A DNA stretch of 64,000 bases, from NCBI GenBank assembly GCA_028279755.1, contig JANQNB010000020.1, positions 1 to 64,000 of the forward strand. The letters are read 5' to 3'. Made by a program: the position numbers and the translations under genes. The notes beneath the pieces are model-generated. The model was given only the letters and a program-made list of their open reading frames with translations, made no database searches and was not told the DNA's origin. The stretch comes from Candidatus Nanoarchaeia archaeon. Lineage in GTDB: Archaea; Nanobdellota; Nanobdellia; Woesearchaeales; UBA525. Positions 36,861-43,606 of this stretch are shown one piece after another; positions within the stretch are counted from its first letter, which is position 1; every line of letters starts with the position of its first letter.

Positions 36861-37787
36861 ATGCATAGACCTAGCGGACGCTCTAGCGTCAGAGGAAGAA
36901 TGGTCGGGGCAGCCCTCCTGCTCCTCCTAGCAGTCCTACTCTACAACGCACTCTTCAGCTTCAGCTATAGTGTCGGTCCGAATTACCGCAACGTGTCGAT
37001 CGACACCTACATCAACATCACGAACGCTCTCCCTGAAATTCTACAAGTGACTATAAGCGACCCGATAACGCTCAGTGCAGGTGCTATAACCTACATTGAG
37101 TGCAATGTTTCTACACGGGACTGGAATGGCTATGCGGACATAAACTTTACAGATGCCTATCTGTACCACAGCACCTCAAACCCCTTAGCAGCAGACGACA
37201 ACAACACGCACTACACTGACAGCAACTGCACGGTGACGCAGCAAGGCGGGTACTCGAAGAATTTTACCTGCACGTTCAACGTGACCTACTACGCGCTGAA
37301 CGGCACATGGACGTGCAATGCTACAGTGCACGACAACAGCAGCATCAACGATACTGACTGGAACACGACGACCATCAACTCGATGCTTGCCCTGAACATC
37401 TCGTCGACATTGCTGGATTTCGGTCAGATGGACGTCGGCGATACGAGCGCGAACGAGACACTGAACATCACAAACATCGGGAACCTGGACATCAACGTCA
37501 GCCTGCGAGGCTATGGCGCTACTGAAGGCGACGGCCTCGCGTTCAACTGCACGATCGGCAACATCTCGATCGACAATGAACGGTACAGCCTGAACAGCAG
37601 CCACACATGGGGACAAAAAGTGCCGCTTACCTCAGGATTCCAGCCAGTACAGAACCTGACCATCACGAAACAGGACACGCCTGGCGTTCTGAAGAGGAAC
37701 ACGACCTACTGGCAGGTGTACATCCCGCCCAACCCTGCCGGCGAGTGCAACGGCACCATCGTCTTCCAGGCAGAGTCCGCGACCTGA
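36861..37787 (+). CDS. TM-anchored beta-sandwich surface protein G2
   Basis: 308 aa. Counterpart of the gene at 27875: a basic N-terminus, a TM helix ('MVGAALLLLLAVLLYNALF'), then 'SYSVGPNYRNVSIDTYINIT', 'ALPEILQVTISDPITL', 'YIECNVSTRDWNG', a second domain 'LLDFGQMDVGDTSANET' with 'NIGNLDINVSLRGYG', and an ending 'YIPPNPAGECNGTIVFQAES'. The last segment matches G1 almost word for word. It is the terminal gene of the cassette. The predicted topology is a single N-terminal anchor with the body outside. Confidence 0.87.
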   Translation: MHRPSGRSSVRGRMVGAALLLLLAVLLYNALFSFSYSVGPNYRNVSIDTYINITNALPEILQVTISDPITLSAGAITYIECNVSTRDWNGYADINFTDAYLYHSTSNPLAADDNNTHYTDSNCTVTQQGGYSKNFTCTFNVTYYALNGTWTCNATVHDNSSINDTDWNTTTINSMLALNISSTLLDFGQMDVGDTSANETLNITNIGNLDINVSLRGYGATEGDGLAFNCTIGNISIDNERYSLNSSHTWGQKVPLTSGFQPVQNLTITKQDTPGVLKRNTTYWQVYIPPNPAGECNGTIVFQAESAT

Positions 37788-37831
37788 GCGGCGAAATCTT
37801 TAAATAGGCGGTTCTGAGAGTTGAACATGGT

Positions 37832-39595
37832 ATGGTGAAGGGTGTACGATTCGGGATCCTCCTGGCAGTGCTATTATGCACCCTGCCCGCTGCCATGGCT
37901 CCTGATCGCATCATCGTCAACAGCCAGGACTGGCACGACGTCTACAGCGGCATGCTCTACGCCAGCCTGACCGATACGCCCAGCAATTTTCTCGTCAGCC
38001 AGAAGCACGCCTCGATCCTGCTGTATTCCATCAGCACTGACGAGGACGAGCAGTTTGTCGTGTCGAGCAGGCAGCAACCCTATTTTGTCGGTTATGAGAG
38101 CTATCTCCAGAGCAAAGGATATGAAGAGGCAGACGAACTGATCAGCAGGGATGCCAACCTCGACCTCGCAGAACGGCTGACTGACATCACCAATTACATC
38201 GTCATCGACCCGGCCTATGGGTACAACGCGATCTCGGCAGCGCCCTACGCGGTTGTGTCCAACAGCTACGTGCTCTTCGCCGACCGGCGGAACATCGACG
38301 ACGTCGTCGACCTCTTGAACTCGCGCAATGTCGCTGGCCTGATCCTGTTCGGCCAGCTCGACCGCGAGGTGAAGGAAGCGCTCGCGCCGTTCGACCCGGA
38401 AGTCATCAACGAAGGCGACCGGTTCAGCAACAATCTCGCCATGGTGGACCGCTATTCGCAGTTCGCCGACATCACCCAGGTCATCCTCACTAACGGCGAG
38501 TTCATCGAGGCAGGCATGATGAGCGGCAAGGATCCGGTGATCTTCATCGGCAGCGCGAACGTGCCTGACATCATCGAGGAATATATCCAGACCCATGACA
38601 TCGACGTCGGCATCCTGATCGGCAACGAGCTCATCGGCACCGCCACATTCATCAGGCGCCAATTGGGCATCAGCGTGTTCGTCAAGTTCGCGCAAGGCGC
38701 CCGAACGCCGCAAGGATCGATCGCGAAAGTCGAGGACCTCGACCGGTTCCGCATGCCGCGCTACGACGTCTTGTTGGAGATCACCAGCGTGGTCTATAAC
38801 ACTGCCACGCGCTCCCTGGAGATCACGTATCGGAACCCGCAGGATCTCGCCCTGTTCTTCAAGAGCACGATCACGATCACTGGCGGCGACGACCCGATCA
38901 TCCTCGGCGATCCCGACCCATTATTTCTCGACAAGGGTGGCCTGAAGACAGTCGTGTACACCACTGATGTCGAGGGCAGTCCGCTCTTCCTCGAGGAAGG
39001 CGATTATACTGCGCAGATATTCACGATCTACGGCGAAGCGCCCAAGAGTCTGGAGAAGGCATTGCAGGCGACATTCCCGATCCGCTTCATCGAAGTGCTC
39101 GACGACGCGGCTATCAACATCACCGACCTGTATTACGACAAGGGCAAGGGACAGTTCTTCATCACCATCGTGAACACTGGCGAGGTCGATGCGTACGTGC
39201 AGCCAGAACTCGTTGACCTATTGATCAACGACGAGTTCGTCACCGTCGCGGCTGACGAGGTCGTGCGCATTCCTGTCGGCGGCGAAGCCGTGATTCCCGT
39301 CACGATCGAGCTCGCAGACGAGGACTTTGACGAGAATCCCATGGTCAAGGTGCGCGCGTACTACGGCGAGCGGGAGATCGCGCTGATCAAGGTGACTGAG
39401 AAGAGCTTCGCCCTGCGCTTCGGCGGCGACGTCCTCGGCTTTGTGACAAGCGGCACTGGCATCACTGTCATCGTCATCGTGCTTGTGCTGGTCCTCCTCG
39501 TCCTCTTCCTCGGCACGAAGAAGACGTGCAAGCACTGCGGCCACAAGAACCCGCGCGGCAGGAAGAAGTGCGAGAAATGCCACGGGAGATTATGA
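37832..39595 (+). CDS. Membrane protein with extracellular CWB2-like domain and cytosolic zinc ribbon
   Basis: 587 aa. Signal peptide (1-22); an alpha/beta extracellular part (about 25-290), where 'IIVNSQDWHDVYSGMLYASL' and 'SYVLFADRRNIDDVVDLLNS' resemble cell-wall-binding repeat 2 units; two beta domains (300-535); TM helix (about 543-562, 'VIVIVLVLVLLVLFL'); then a cytosolic tail with C-x2-C...C-x2-C ('CKHCGHKNPRGRKKCEKC'), a zinc ribbon. TATA CTTTAAATA (37798-37806) precedes ATG 37832. Its 3' end overlaps the convergent gene by 6 nt. The linkage of outer domain to inner zinc ribbon suggests signalling or organisation at the membrane; the role is inferred. Confidence 0.88.
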   Translation: MVKGVRFGILLAVLLCTLPAAMAPDRIIVNSQDWHDVYSGMLYASLTDTPSNFLVSQKHASILLYSISTDEDEQFVVSSRQQPYFVGYESYLQSKGYEEADELISRDANLDLAERLTDITNYIVIDPAYGYNAISAAPYAVVSNSYVLFADRRNIDDVVDLLNSRNVAGLILFGQLDREVKEALAPFDPEVINEGDRFSNNLAMVDRYSQFADITQVILTNGEFIEAGMMSGKDPVIFIGSANVPDIIEEYIQTHDIDVGILIGNELIGTATFIRRQLGISVFVKFAQGARTPQGSIAKVEDLDRFRMPRYDVLLEITSVVYNTATRSLEITYRNPQDLALFFKSTITITGGDDPIILGDPDPLFLDKGGLKTVVYTTDVEGSPLFLEEGDYTAQIFTIYGEAPKSLEKALQATFPIRFIEVLDDAAINITDLYYDKGKGQFFITIVNTGEVDAYVQPELVDLLINDEFVTVAADEVVRIPVGGEAVIPVTIELADEDFDENPMVKVRAYYGEREIALIKVTEKSFALRFGGDVLGFVTSGTGITVIVIVLVLVLLVLFLGTKKTCKHCGHKNPRGRKKCEKCHGRL

Positions 39596-40465
39596 GTAAG
39601 GCCGTAACACTTTTCTTGTTTTCCACATTACACTGTCGCTCAAGGGATGATGCATTTCTCCGTTTCTGAAAGGCTCGATAAGCTGTTCTCGGCCCTGAAA
39701 ATACAGCGCTCCTTTTTTATTGAAGAGATACTTCGGATCTTCCCAGCGTGTTCCTTCAGCAGTCTCATATGCAATGACATGATGCCCCACTCCCTCCCCT
39801 TGTTGATTGTGCCCTTTCCATTGCACGACTTTGCTCTCTATTCCGAGCGAACCGAGTAATTCGTGCGTGATCAATGAGTAGGAAAAGCAATCATGGGTGA
39901 AGCAACCGAGCGCAAGCGTTGTCTCTGCGTTGATTGTGGTTTCTGAAGGAGAACCGAACGCTCGTTTTACATTGCTTAAATCTCCTCTCCAAATAGGCTT
40001 CCACACTCTTTCCTCGATTTCTTCCTCAGTTTCGCCACGCCCTCGGACATGTCGAAGGACATAATCGAATATTTCCTCGTGGGTTTTTCCGAATTTCTCT
40101 GCACTTCCAACCATGTCATCGACAGGGCTTTGCCCGTATGCCCTGTAATTCTTGTAGTTGTGATACTCAAAATCAGACACCTGCCGATTGAGTCCACGAA
40201 GGAAGGAGGATCCTTCTTTCTGCATATCTCTCGCTACATCAGTGAAATGATATGGTCGCCGTTCTCTCCAATTCCAGATGACGCCAGGCACTATGCGATC
40301 ATTGCGGTCATAATGGCGAAAGATGGGGCTGTTTCCATCGAAGAACTGGGCACAAATCGCGTTCACGATCGTTGCCTCGTCAGCTTTGAGCCTGATCCCT
40401 CTACGTTTGAGTGTTGCCCGGGCTATGCTCCTGAGTGGTTGGACAAATCCCATCATATCCACCAA
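39590..40465 (-). CDS. Transglutaminase-like (papain-fold) protein, 5' end uncertain
   Basis: 291 aa from TTG 40465. A candidate catalytic triad is Cys188 or Cys193 ('LGCFTHDCFSYSL'), His228/229 ('VGHHVIAYE') and Asp243 ('TRWEDPKY'), in the spacing of transglutaminase-like cysteine proteases. 'HELLGSLGIESKVVQWKGHN' matches the helix-strand after the nucleophile in that fold. There is no signal peptide. No ribosome site precedes TTG 40465, ATG 40456 or ATG 40453, whereas a strong one (AAAGGAGG) precedes a short frame at 40521 that would continue this protein if one base were shifted. The N-terminus is therefore probably broken by a frameshift or sequence error. Confidence 0.75.
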   Translation of the reverse strand: MVDMMGFVQPLRSIARATLKRRGIRLKADEATIVNAICAQFFDGNSPIFRHYDRNDRIVPGVIWNWRERRPYHFTDVARDMQKEGSSFLRGLNRQVSDFEYHNYKNYRAYGQSPVDDMVGSAEKFGKTHEEIFDYVLRHVRGRGETEEEIEERVWKPIWRGDLSNVKRAFGSPSETTINAETTLALGCFTHDCFSYSLITHELLGSLGIESKVVQWKGHNQQGEGVGHHVIAYETAEGTRWEDPKYLFNKKGALYFQGREQLIEPFRNGEMHHPLSDSVMWKTRKVLRPYS

Positions 40466-40521
40466 TTCTCGATATAGTCGTCCACTTCTGTTCGTGATCC
40501 GAGTTCTTTCACTGTGTTCAT
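40453..40521 (-). CDS. 22-codon upstream frame, likely N-terminal fragment of the transglutaminase-like protein
   Basis: AAAGGAGG followed after 7 nt by ATG 40521 opens a 22-residue frame (begins MNTVKELGSRTEVDDYIE, ends WWI). It overlaps the larger frame out of phase. Joining 'DDYIEN' to 'LVDMMGF' by a one-base shift gives a natural helix. It could otherwise be a leader peptide. Confidence 0.5.
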   Translation of the reverse strand: MNTVKELGSRTEVDDYIENWWI

Positions 40522-40580
40522 GTTCTCAGCCTCCTTTTGCATCCTACATATTATTCACTACCTTAAAGTGAGGAATAGAA

Positions 40581-40617
40581 ATATTTATATATTTGCAACA
40601 ACTTTCAAGAGTTGCAA
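40581..40617 (+). promoter_or_regulatory. TATA box and palindromic operator of the TrmB gene
   Basis: ATATTTATATAT (40581-40592) abuts an inverted repeat TTGCAAC-N11-GTTGCAA (40593-40617) whose last base is the A of the start codon. A bound dimer would cover the start site and probably represses the gene. Confidence 0.65.
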
Positions 40618-41357
40618 TGGAGCTTTCCGCCTTCCTCGACCGCTTGGGCCTGACCCAATACGAGCAGAAAGTCTATCTCGCACTCCTCAAGCTCGGCACA
40701 GCAAAGTCGCAGGAGATCACGAAAGAAAGCAGCGTGCCCTATGGCAGGATTTACGCTATCCTGGAACAGCTTGTCGAGAAAGGCCTCGTCAGCGCACTGC
40801 CAACAAAGCCGCGCAGCTTCCAGGCGATCCAATCACACACCGCGTTCAAGCTCTTGCTGAAACGTAAAGAGAATGAGTTGAAGGAACTTGAGCATGCGAT
40901 GAAGACGGTGAAGCTGCCAGCGCAGAAGATGCCAACGCCGTCGGAAAAGCACACGGAAATCCTGCAAGGCAAGAAACGCCAACGCGAGCTTGTGCACGCT
41001 ATGACGGGCAACGCGCAGAAAGAAATCCTCGTGATTACGGGGAAATACGATCCGAATGTCGGCCAGCAAGTCGCTGCGCAACGCGCGCTACAGCAAGGTG
41101 TCACGATCCGCCGCATCGTTCCCTCGGTCAAAGATGCCAAACTTGTTGCGAAGAAACGAAAACGTGGCGAGGACTTCCGCCAACTCAATGTGCCAGGATT
41201 GCGCTTGAAAGTCATCGACCGCCAAGAAGCGATGCTCACGGTCGTGGAACCAGGCGGGGAAGAACGCCTCTCCTTCTACACAACAAACGCAGCCTTTGCT
41301 GGCTCGATGGCAGTCTTCTTCGAATCCCTCTGGAAGCAAGCGAAACCCCTCCTGTGA
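40617..41357 (+). CDS. TrmB-family transcriptional regulator
   Basis: 246 aa. The N-terminal winged helix 'LDRLGLTQYEQKVYLALLKL' with 'SQEITKESSVPYGRIYAILE' and 'LVEKGLVSALPTKPRSFQAI' is the classic TrmB HTH. A basic helical linker ('LLKRKENELKELEHAMKTV') leads to a C-terminal alpha/beta domain ('KEILVITGKYDPNVGQQVAA', 'GVTIRRIVPSVKDA', 'ERLSFYTTNAAFAGSM') of the PLD-like effector type found in many archaeal TrmB proteins, which often sense sugars. ATG 40617 follows the operator palindrome. It is divergent from the transglutaminase-like gene, so it may control both. Ligand unknown. Confidence 0.88.
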   Translation: MELSAFLDRLGLTQYEQKVYLALLKLGTAKSQEITKESSVPYGRIYAILEQLVEKGLVSALPTKPRSFQAIQSHTAFKLLLKRKENELKELEHAMKTVKLPAQKMPTPSEKHTEILQGKKRQRELVHAMTGNAQKEILVITGKYDPNVGQQVAAQRALQQGVTIRRIVPSVKDAKLVAKKRKRGEDFRQLNVPGLRLKVIDRQEAMLTVVEPGGEERLSFYTTNAAFAGSMAVFFESLWKQAKPLL

Positions 41358-41401
41358 TTTCAATATAACTTTTTTATTGAATTCTCTGGTTCCATAATTG
41401 T

Positions 41402-41905
41402 ATGTATGATTTAACGCATTCGTTGTATGCAAGCGGTTGTGAGGAGGCTGATACGCCGCTGCGCCTTCGTGGAGCATTAGCGCGGGGCATTGGCCGTTTC
41501 CTCACTCGCTATCCGGTTGTTTCTGACGCGGTCATCGAGCGAACCCTTCGCGAGCTTGCTGAAGAAGAGTCCCTGGGAGACATCATTGCCTTGCTTGATG
41601 AGCACGGCATTGGCTTTTTCATCGACGTGGAGAATGCAAGGTTTGCGTCCCAGTTTGCCAATTACGCTTTCGGTAACCCTCATTCGGAAAAACTCAGCGC
41701 TCTTGTGAATGGAACACTCACAGCAGAAGGGTTGGAGTTATTGCCTGTGACAGTTGATAATGGAGGAAGTCATCATCCCTTTGAAGACTATGCAGAACGC
41801 AGGGTATTGCTTCTTTCACCAGATGCTGCTCTTGAGTATTTCGCTTTCGCCTTGAGACCCCATAATGGCGGATACCTCCTGCACGACGCGCCCGAGATTA
41901 TCTAG
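41402..41905 (+). CDS. Conserved-looking soluble protein, unknown
   Basis: 167 aa with no signal peptide or TM segment. The first half is helical ('LRLRGALARGIGRFLTRYPV', 'VIERTLRELAEEESLGDIIA'). The second half is mixed, with 'DNGGSHHPFEDYAERRVLLL' and 'FALRPHNGGYLLHDAPEII'. A TTTTTTATT element near 41370 places a leaderless start at ATG 41402. Composition and codon use fit the neighbours, so it is likely a real gene, but I recognise no family. Confidence 0.7.
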   Translation: MYDLTHSLYASGCEEADTPLRLRGALARGIGRFLTRYPVVSDAVIERTLRELAEEESLGDIIALLDEHGIGFFIDVENARFASQFANYAFGNPHSEKLSALVNGTLTAEGLELLPVTVDNGGSHHPFEDYAERRVLLLSPDAALEYFAFALRPHNGGYLLHDAPEII

Positions 41906-41914
41906 AAAGAAAAG

Positions 41915-42036
41915 GAAGATGCTCCCGGGCGGAGTGGAGGGTGGGTTGGAGGGTGGGTTGTCGCATAAGAATTGCGATCACCCGGGAGCACTTCAGCGTG
42001 ATGTGGGGGTTATGGGGTGTTGCCTCGCGGCAACAC
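41915..42036 (+). other. Structured G-rich element, candidate non-coding RNA
   Basis: A long stem GAAG..GCTCCCGGG (41915-41929) / CCCGGGAGC..CTTC (41981-41994) encloses a G-quadruplex pattern GGG-T-GGG-N5-GGG-T-GGG (41939-41957) and a small hairpin TCGCA/TGCGA (41961-41977). A perfect 8-bp hairpin GTGTTGCC-TCGC-GGCAACAC (42017-42036) and T-rich sequence follow, like a terminator. No convincing coding frame runs through it. Which strand is transcribed is unknown. Confidence 0.5.
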
Positions 42037-42040
42037 TTCT

Positions 42041-42088
42041 TACCTCTTTTTCCCAGGAAGGCATCTACTACCTCTTTTTCCAGGGAAG
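42041..42088 (+). repeat. Pair of 20-bp direct repeats
   Basis: TACCTCTTTTTCC(C)AGG(G)AAG occurs at 42041-42060 and 42069-42088 with an 8-base spacer and few differences. It lies between the structured element and the 3' end of the minus-strand gene. Confidence 0.55.
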
Positions 42089-42125
42089 TCGTTTGTGAAC
42101 GTCTTTGTCGCAACGAACGATTTTG

Positions 42126-42536
42126 TTATTTTTTGACGATGAATTCTCGTGGCGGCTTCCGCAGTTCTTGGAGCCACATGAGCCCGACTTTCATCATGTT
42201 CTTGTTGAATTTCTCGCTGAGCTTGTAGGTCTTCTTGTACAGATCGTAGTCGATGAGCCCCATGGTCTTCATCGGCGTCAATATGCGGTCGTAGAACTGC
42301 CGCTTGTTGTAGCTGATCGTGGTCTCTTTCTTCGGCCCCACTGCTGGCTTGCTGCCGATCTTGATCCCGTCGTGCAGCGCGGTCGCGAACAGCGACATCT
42401 CGGTCTTGCCGATCTCGCCGTCCTTCTTCTTCATCTCCTCGACAAGCAGTTTCGCGACGATCACCTGCTGCTTGGTGGCGAAGATGATGTCGTACACGCT
42501 GTCAGGGAGGTTGAACTGGTCAAAGAGGACTACCAT
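42126..42536 (-). CDS. Small winged-helix-like DNA-binding protein
   Basis: 136 aa from ATG 42536. A TATA element read on this strand (42570-42558) lies about 22-30 nt upstream, so the mRNA is leaderless and the longer open frame is not used. The layout suits a winged helix: 'FATKQQVIVAKLLVEEMKKK', 'KTEMSLFATALHDGIKIG', 'ISYNKRQFYDRILTPMKTMG' (recognition region), 'LIDYDLYKKTYKLSEKFN' (wing). I recall similar proteins from DPANN archaea only as hypotheticals. It is divergent from the AbrB-led operon at 42693 and shares its promoter region, so it may regulate it. Confidence 0.72.
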   Translation of the reverse strand: MVVLFDQFNLPDSVYDIIFATKQQVIVAKLLVEEMKKKDGEIGKTEMSLFATALHDGIKIGSKPAVGPKKETTISYNKRQFYDRILTPMKTMGLIDYDLYKKTYKLSEKFNKNMMKVGLMWLQELRKPPREFIVKK

Positions 42537-42661
42537 GTTATGTACAATATCCCCATTGGTATATAAATATTTCGTTTTGTATAGCAATATGTATACTGGT
42601 TCAGTGTTGTTCTCAAATATATAAGTAAAAATATATGTAATAAAATAAGTAAAATCACTAG

Positions 42662-42671
42662 CTTTATAAAC
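42662..42671 (+). promoter_or_regulatory. TATA box of the AbrB-led operon
   Basis: CTTTATAAAC lies about 22-31 nt before GTG 42693, predicting a leaderless mRNA. No ribosome site is visible. Confidence 0.6.
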
Positions 42672-42692
42672 TGTTGCAGGCAGGGAAACTTT

Positions 42693-42860
42693 GTGGAATT
42701 CAAGCGGAAACTCTACAGGCGCGGCAGCAGCTTCGAAACGACGATTCCCAAACCGCTTCTCTTCAGCATCGACGAGAGCAAGAAGCAGAACGTCCGCTTT
42801 GTATACGACTCGGAACAAGGCAGGTGGTACGTGGAATTCGAGGAGCGTGATGCCGAATGA
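42693..42860 (+). CDS. Small AbrB/SpoVT-type DNA-binding protein
   Basis: 55 aa from GTG 42693. 'EFKRKLYRRGSSFETTIPKP' followed by 'LLFSIDESKKQNVRFVYDSE' and 'RWYVEFEE' matches the swapped-hairpin AbrB fold (K-R-G-S-x-x-x-T-I-P core) as seen in archaeal transition-state-regulator-like proteins. The stop overlaps the next start as ATGA, so it is coupled to the TM surface protein at 42857. It thus fills the same regulator slot as the RHH, ArsR-like and double-HTH proteins elsewhere in the window. It could also be a MazE-like antitoxin, but there is no toxin gene. Confidence 0.82.
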   Translation: MEFKRKLYRRGSSFETTIPKPLLFSIDESKKQNVRFVYDSEQGRWYVEFEERDAE

Positions 42861-43606
42861 AGCCAGAGCACCGCATTCTGCCGCGACGCGCACGGCCGCA
42901 CCATCCGGTGCACCATCCGGGCGTGCAGGGCGTCTTCCTCTTCCTCGGGCTCTTCGCTGTCTTCACCCTGCTTGTCTTTGCATCAAAGCTGAGCCCTGCC
43001 AAGCTGACAGGGCATGCCTCGAACATCAGCGTGGACACCTACGTCAACATCACTGGCTCGCTCCGTTCCATCTGCGACACGCCGATCCCTGAAGGCACGA
43101 GCCTGATGAGCTTCCACTGCCTGCCGGACTTCCACCCCATCGATCAGTTCAAGCAGAACATGTCTTTCGAAGGCAGGCGCATCCGTGCCTTGTTCCAATA
43201 CACGCCGCTCACCAACGGCAAATGGTATGCGTACAATGACAGCCTGCCCAACTGGACAGTGCAGAGCCTGACCAGTTTCGGCAAAGACGACGGCATCTAC
43301 TTCGTTGTTCAGTGGGGTTCGCACTTCACCTACAATGGCTTCTTTGTCAACAATTCCGCGATCCAGCTCCGTCCTGGCTGGAATATGGTGGGCTATCCGT
43401 CGAACAAGACAAAGCTGCTGAACGAGAGCCTGGGCAGCATCAATGACACCTATCGCGTCATCCGTGCGCTGGAGCGCACAGAAGAGGCTGGCGTGTACCT
43501 CCAGGACGTGCCGCCGCCGATGGGCGATCCCCTGACAAACACTTCGCCCTATTACGGCTATTGGATCAACATGAGCGTCGGGGATACGTGGGTGGTGACC
43601 TCATGA
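42857..43606 (+). CDS. TM-anchored secreted protein with GWNMVGYP motif
   Basis: 249 aa. The basic, His-rich N-terminus ('RRARPHHPVHHPG') is followed by one TM helix ('VFLFLGLFAVFTLLVFA'), then 'NISVDTYVNITGSLRS', echoing the 'NVSxDTFVNIT' opening of G1 and G2. The C-terminal half has 'IQLRPGWNMVGYPSNKTK' and 'YYGYWINMSVGDTWVV', a motif pair seen in archaeal extracellular proteins. It is the middle gene of a three-gene coupled operon (AbrB, this, the 43603 protein), with ATGA overlaps at both ends. Predicted N-in, C-out. Function unknown. Confidence 0.84.
   Translation: MKPEHRILPRRARPHHPVHHPGVQGVFLFLGLFAVFTLLVFASKLSPAKLTGHASNISVDTYVNITGSLRSICDTPIPEGTSLMSFHCLPDFHPIDQFKQNMSFEGRRIRALFQYTPLTNGKWYAYNDSLPNWTVQSLTSFGKDDGIYFVVQWGSHFTYNGFFVNNSAIQLRPGWNMVGYPSNKTKLLNESLGSINDTYRVIRALERTEEAGVYLQDVPPPMGDPLTNTSPYYGYWINMSVGDTWVVTS

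Noticed and set aside
41921-41990. tRNA-like 70-base segment (complementary ends, inner hairpin)
   Set aside because: There is no TTCRA loop, no D-arm pattern and no anticodon arm of normal size; treated as a structured element instead.
41898-42113. 71-codon minus-strand frame beginning TTG
   Set aside because: Low-complexity protein from G-rich and repeat DNA, with no start support; it runs through the inverted repeats.
42537-42893. Longer start for the minus-strand winged-helix gene
   Set aside because: The extension runs through AT-rich promoter DNA and antisense to the AbrB-like gene; the TATA box at 42570-42558 fits ATG 42536.
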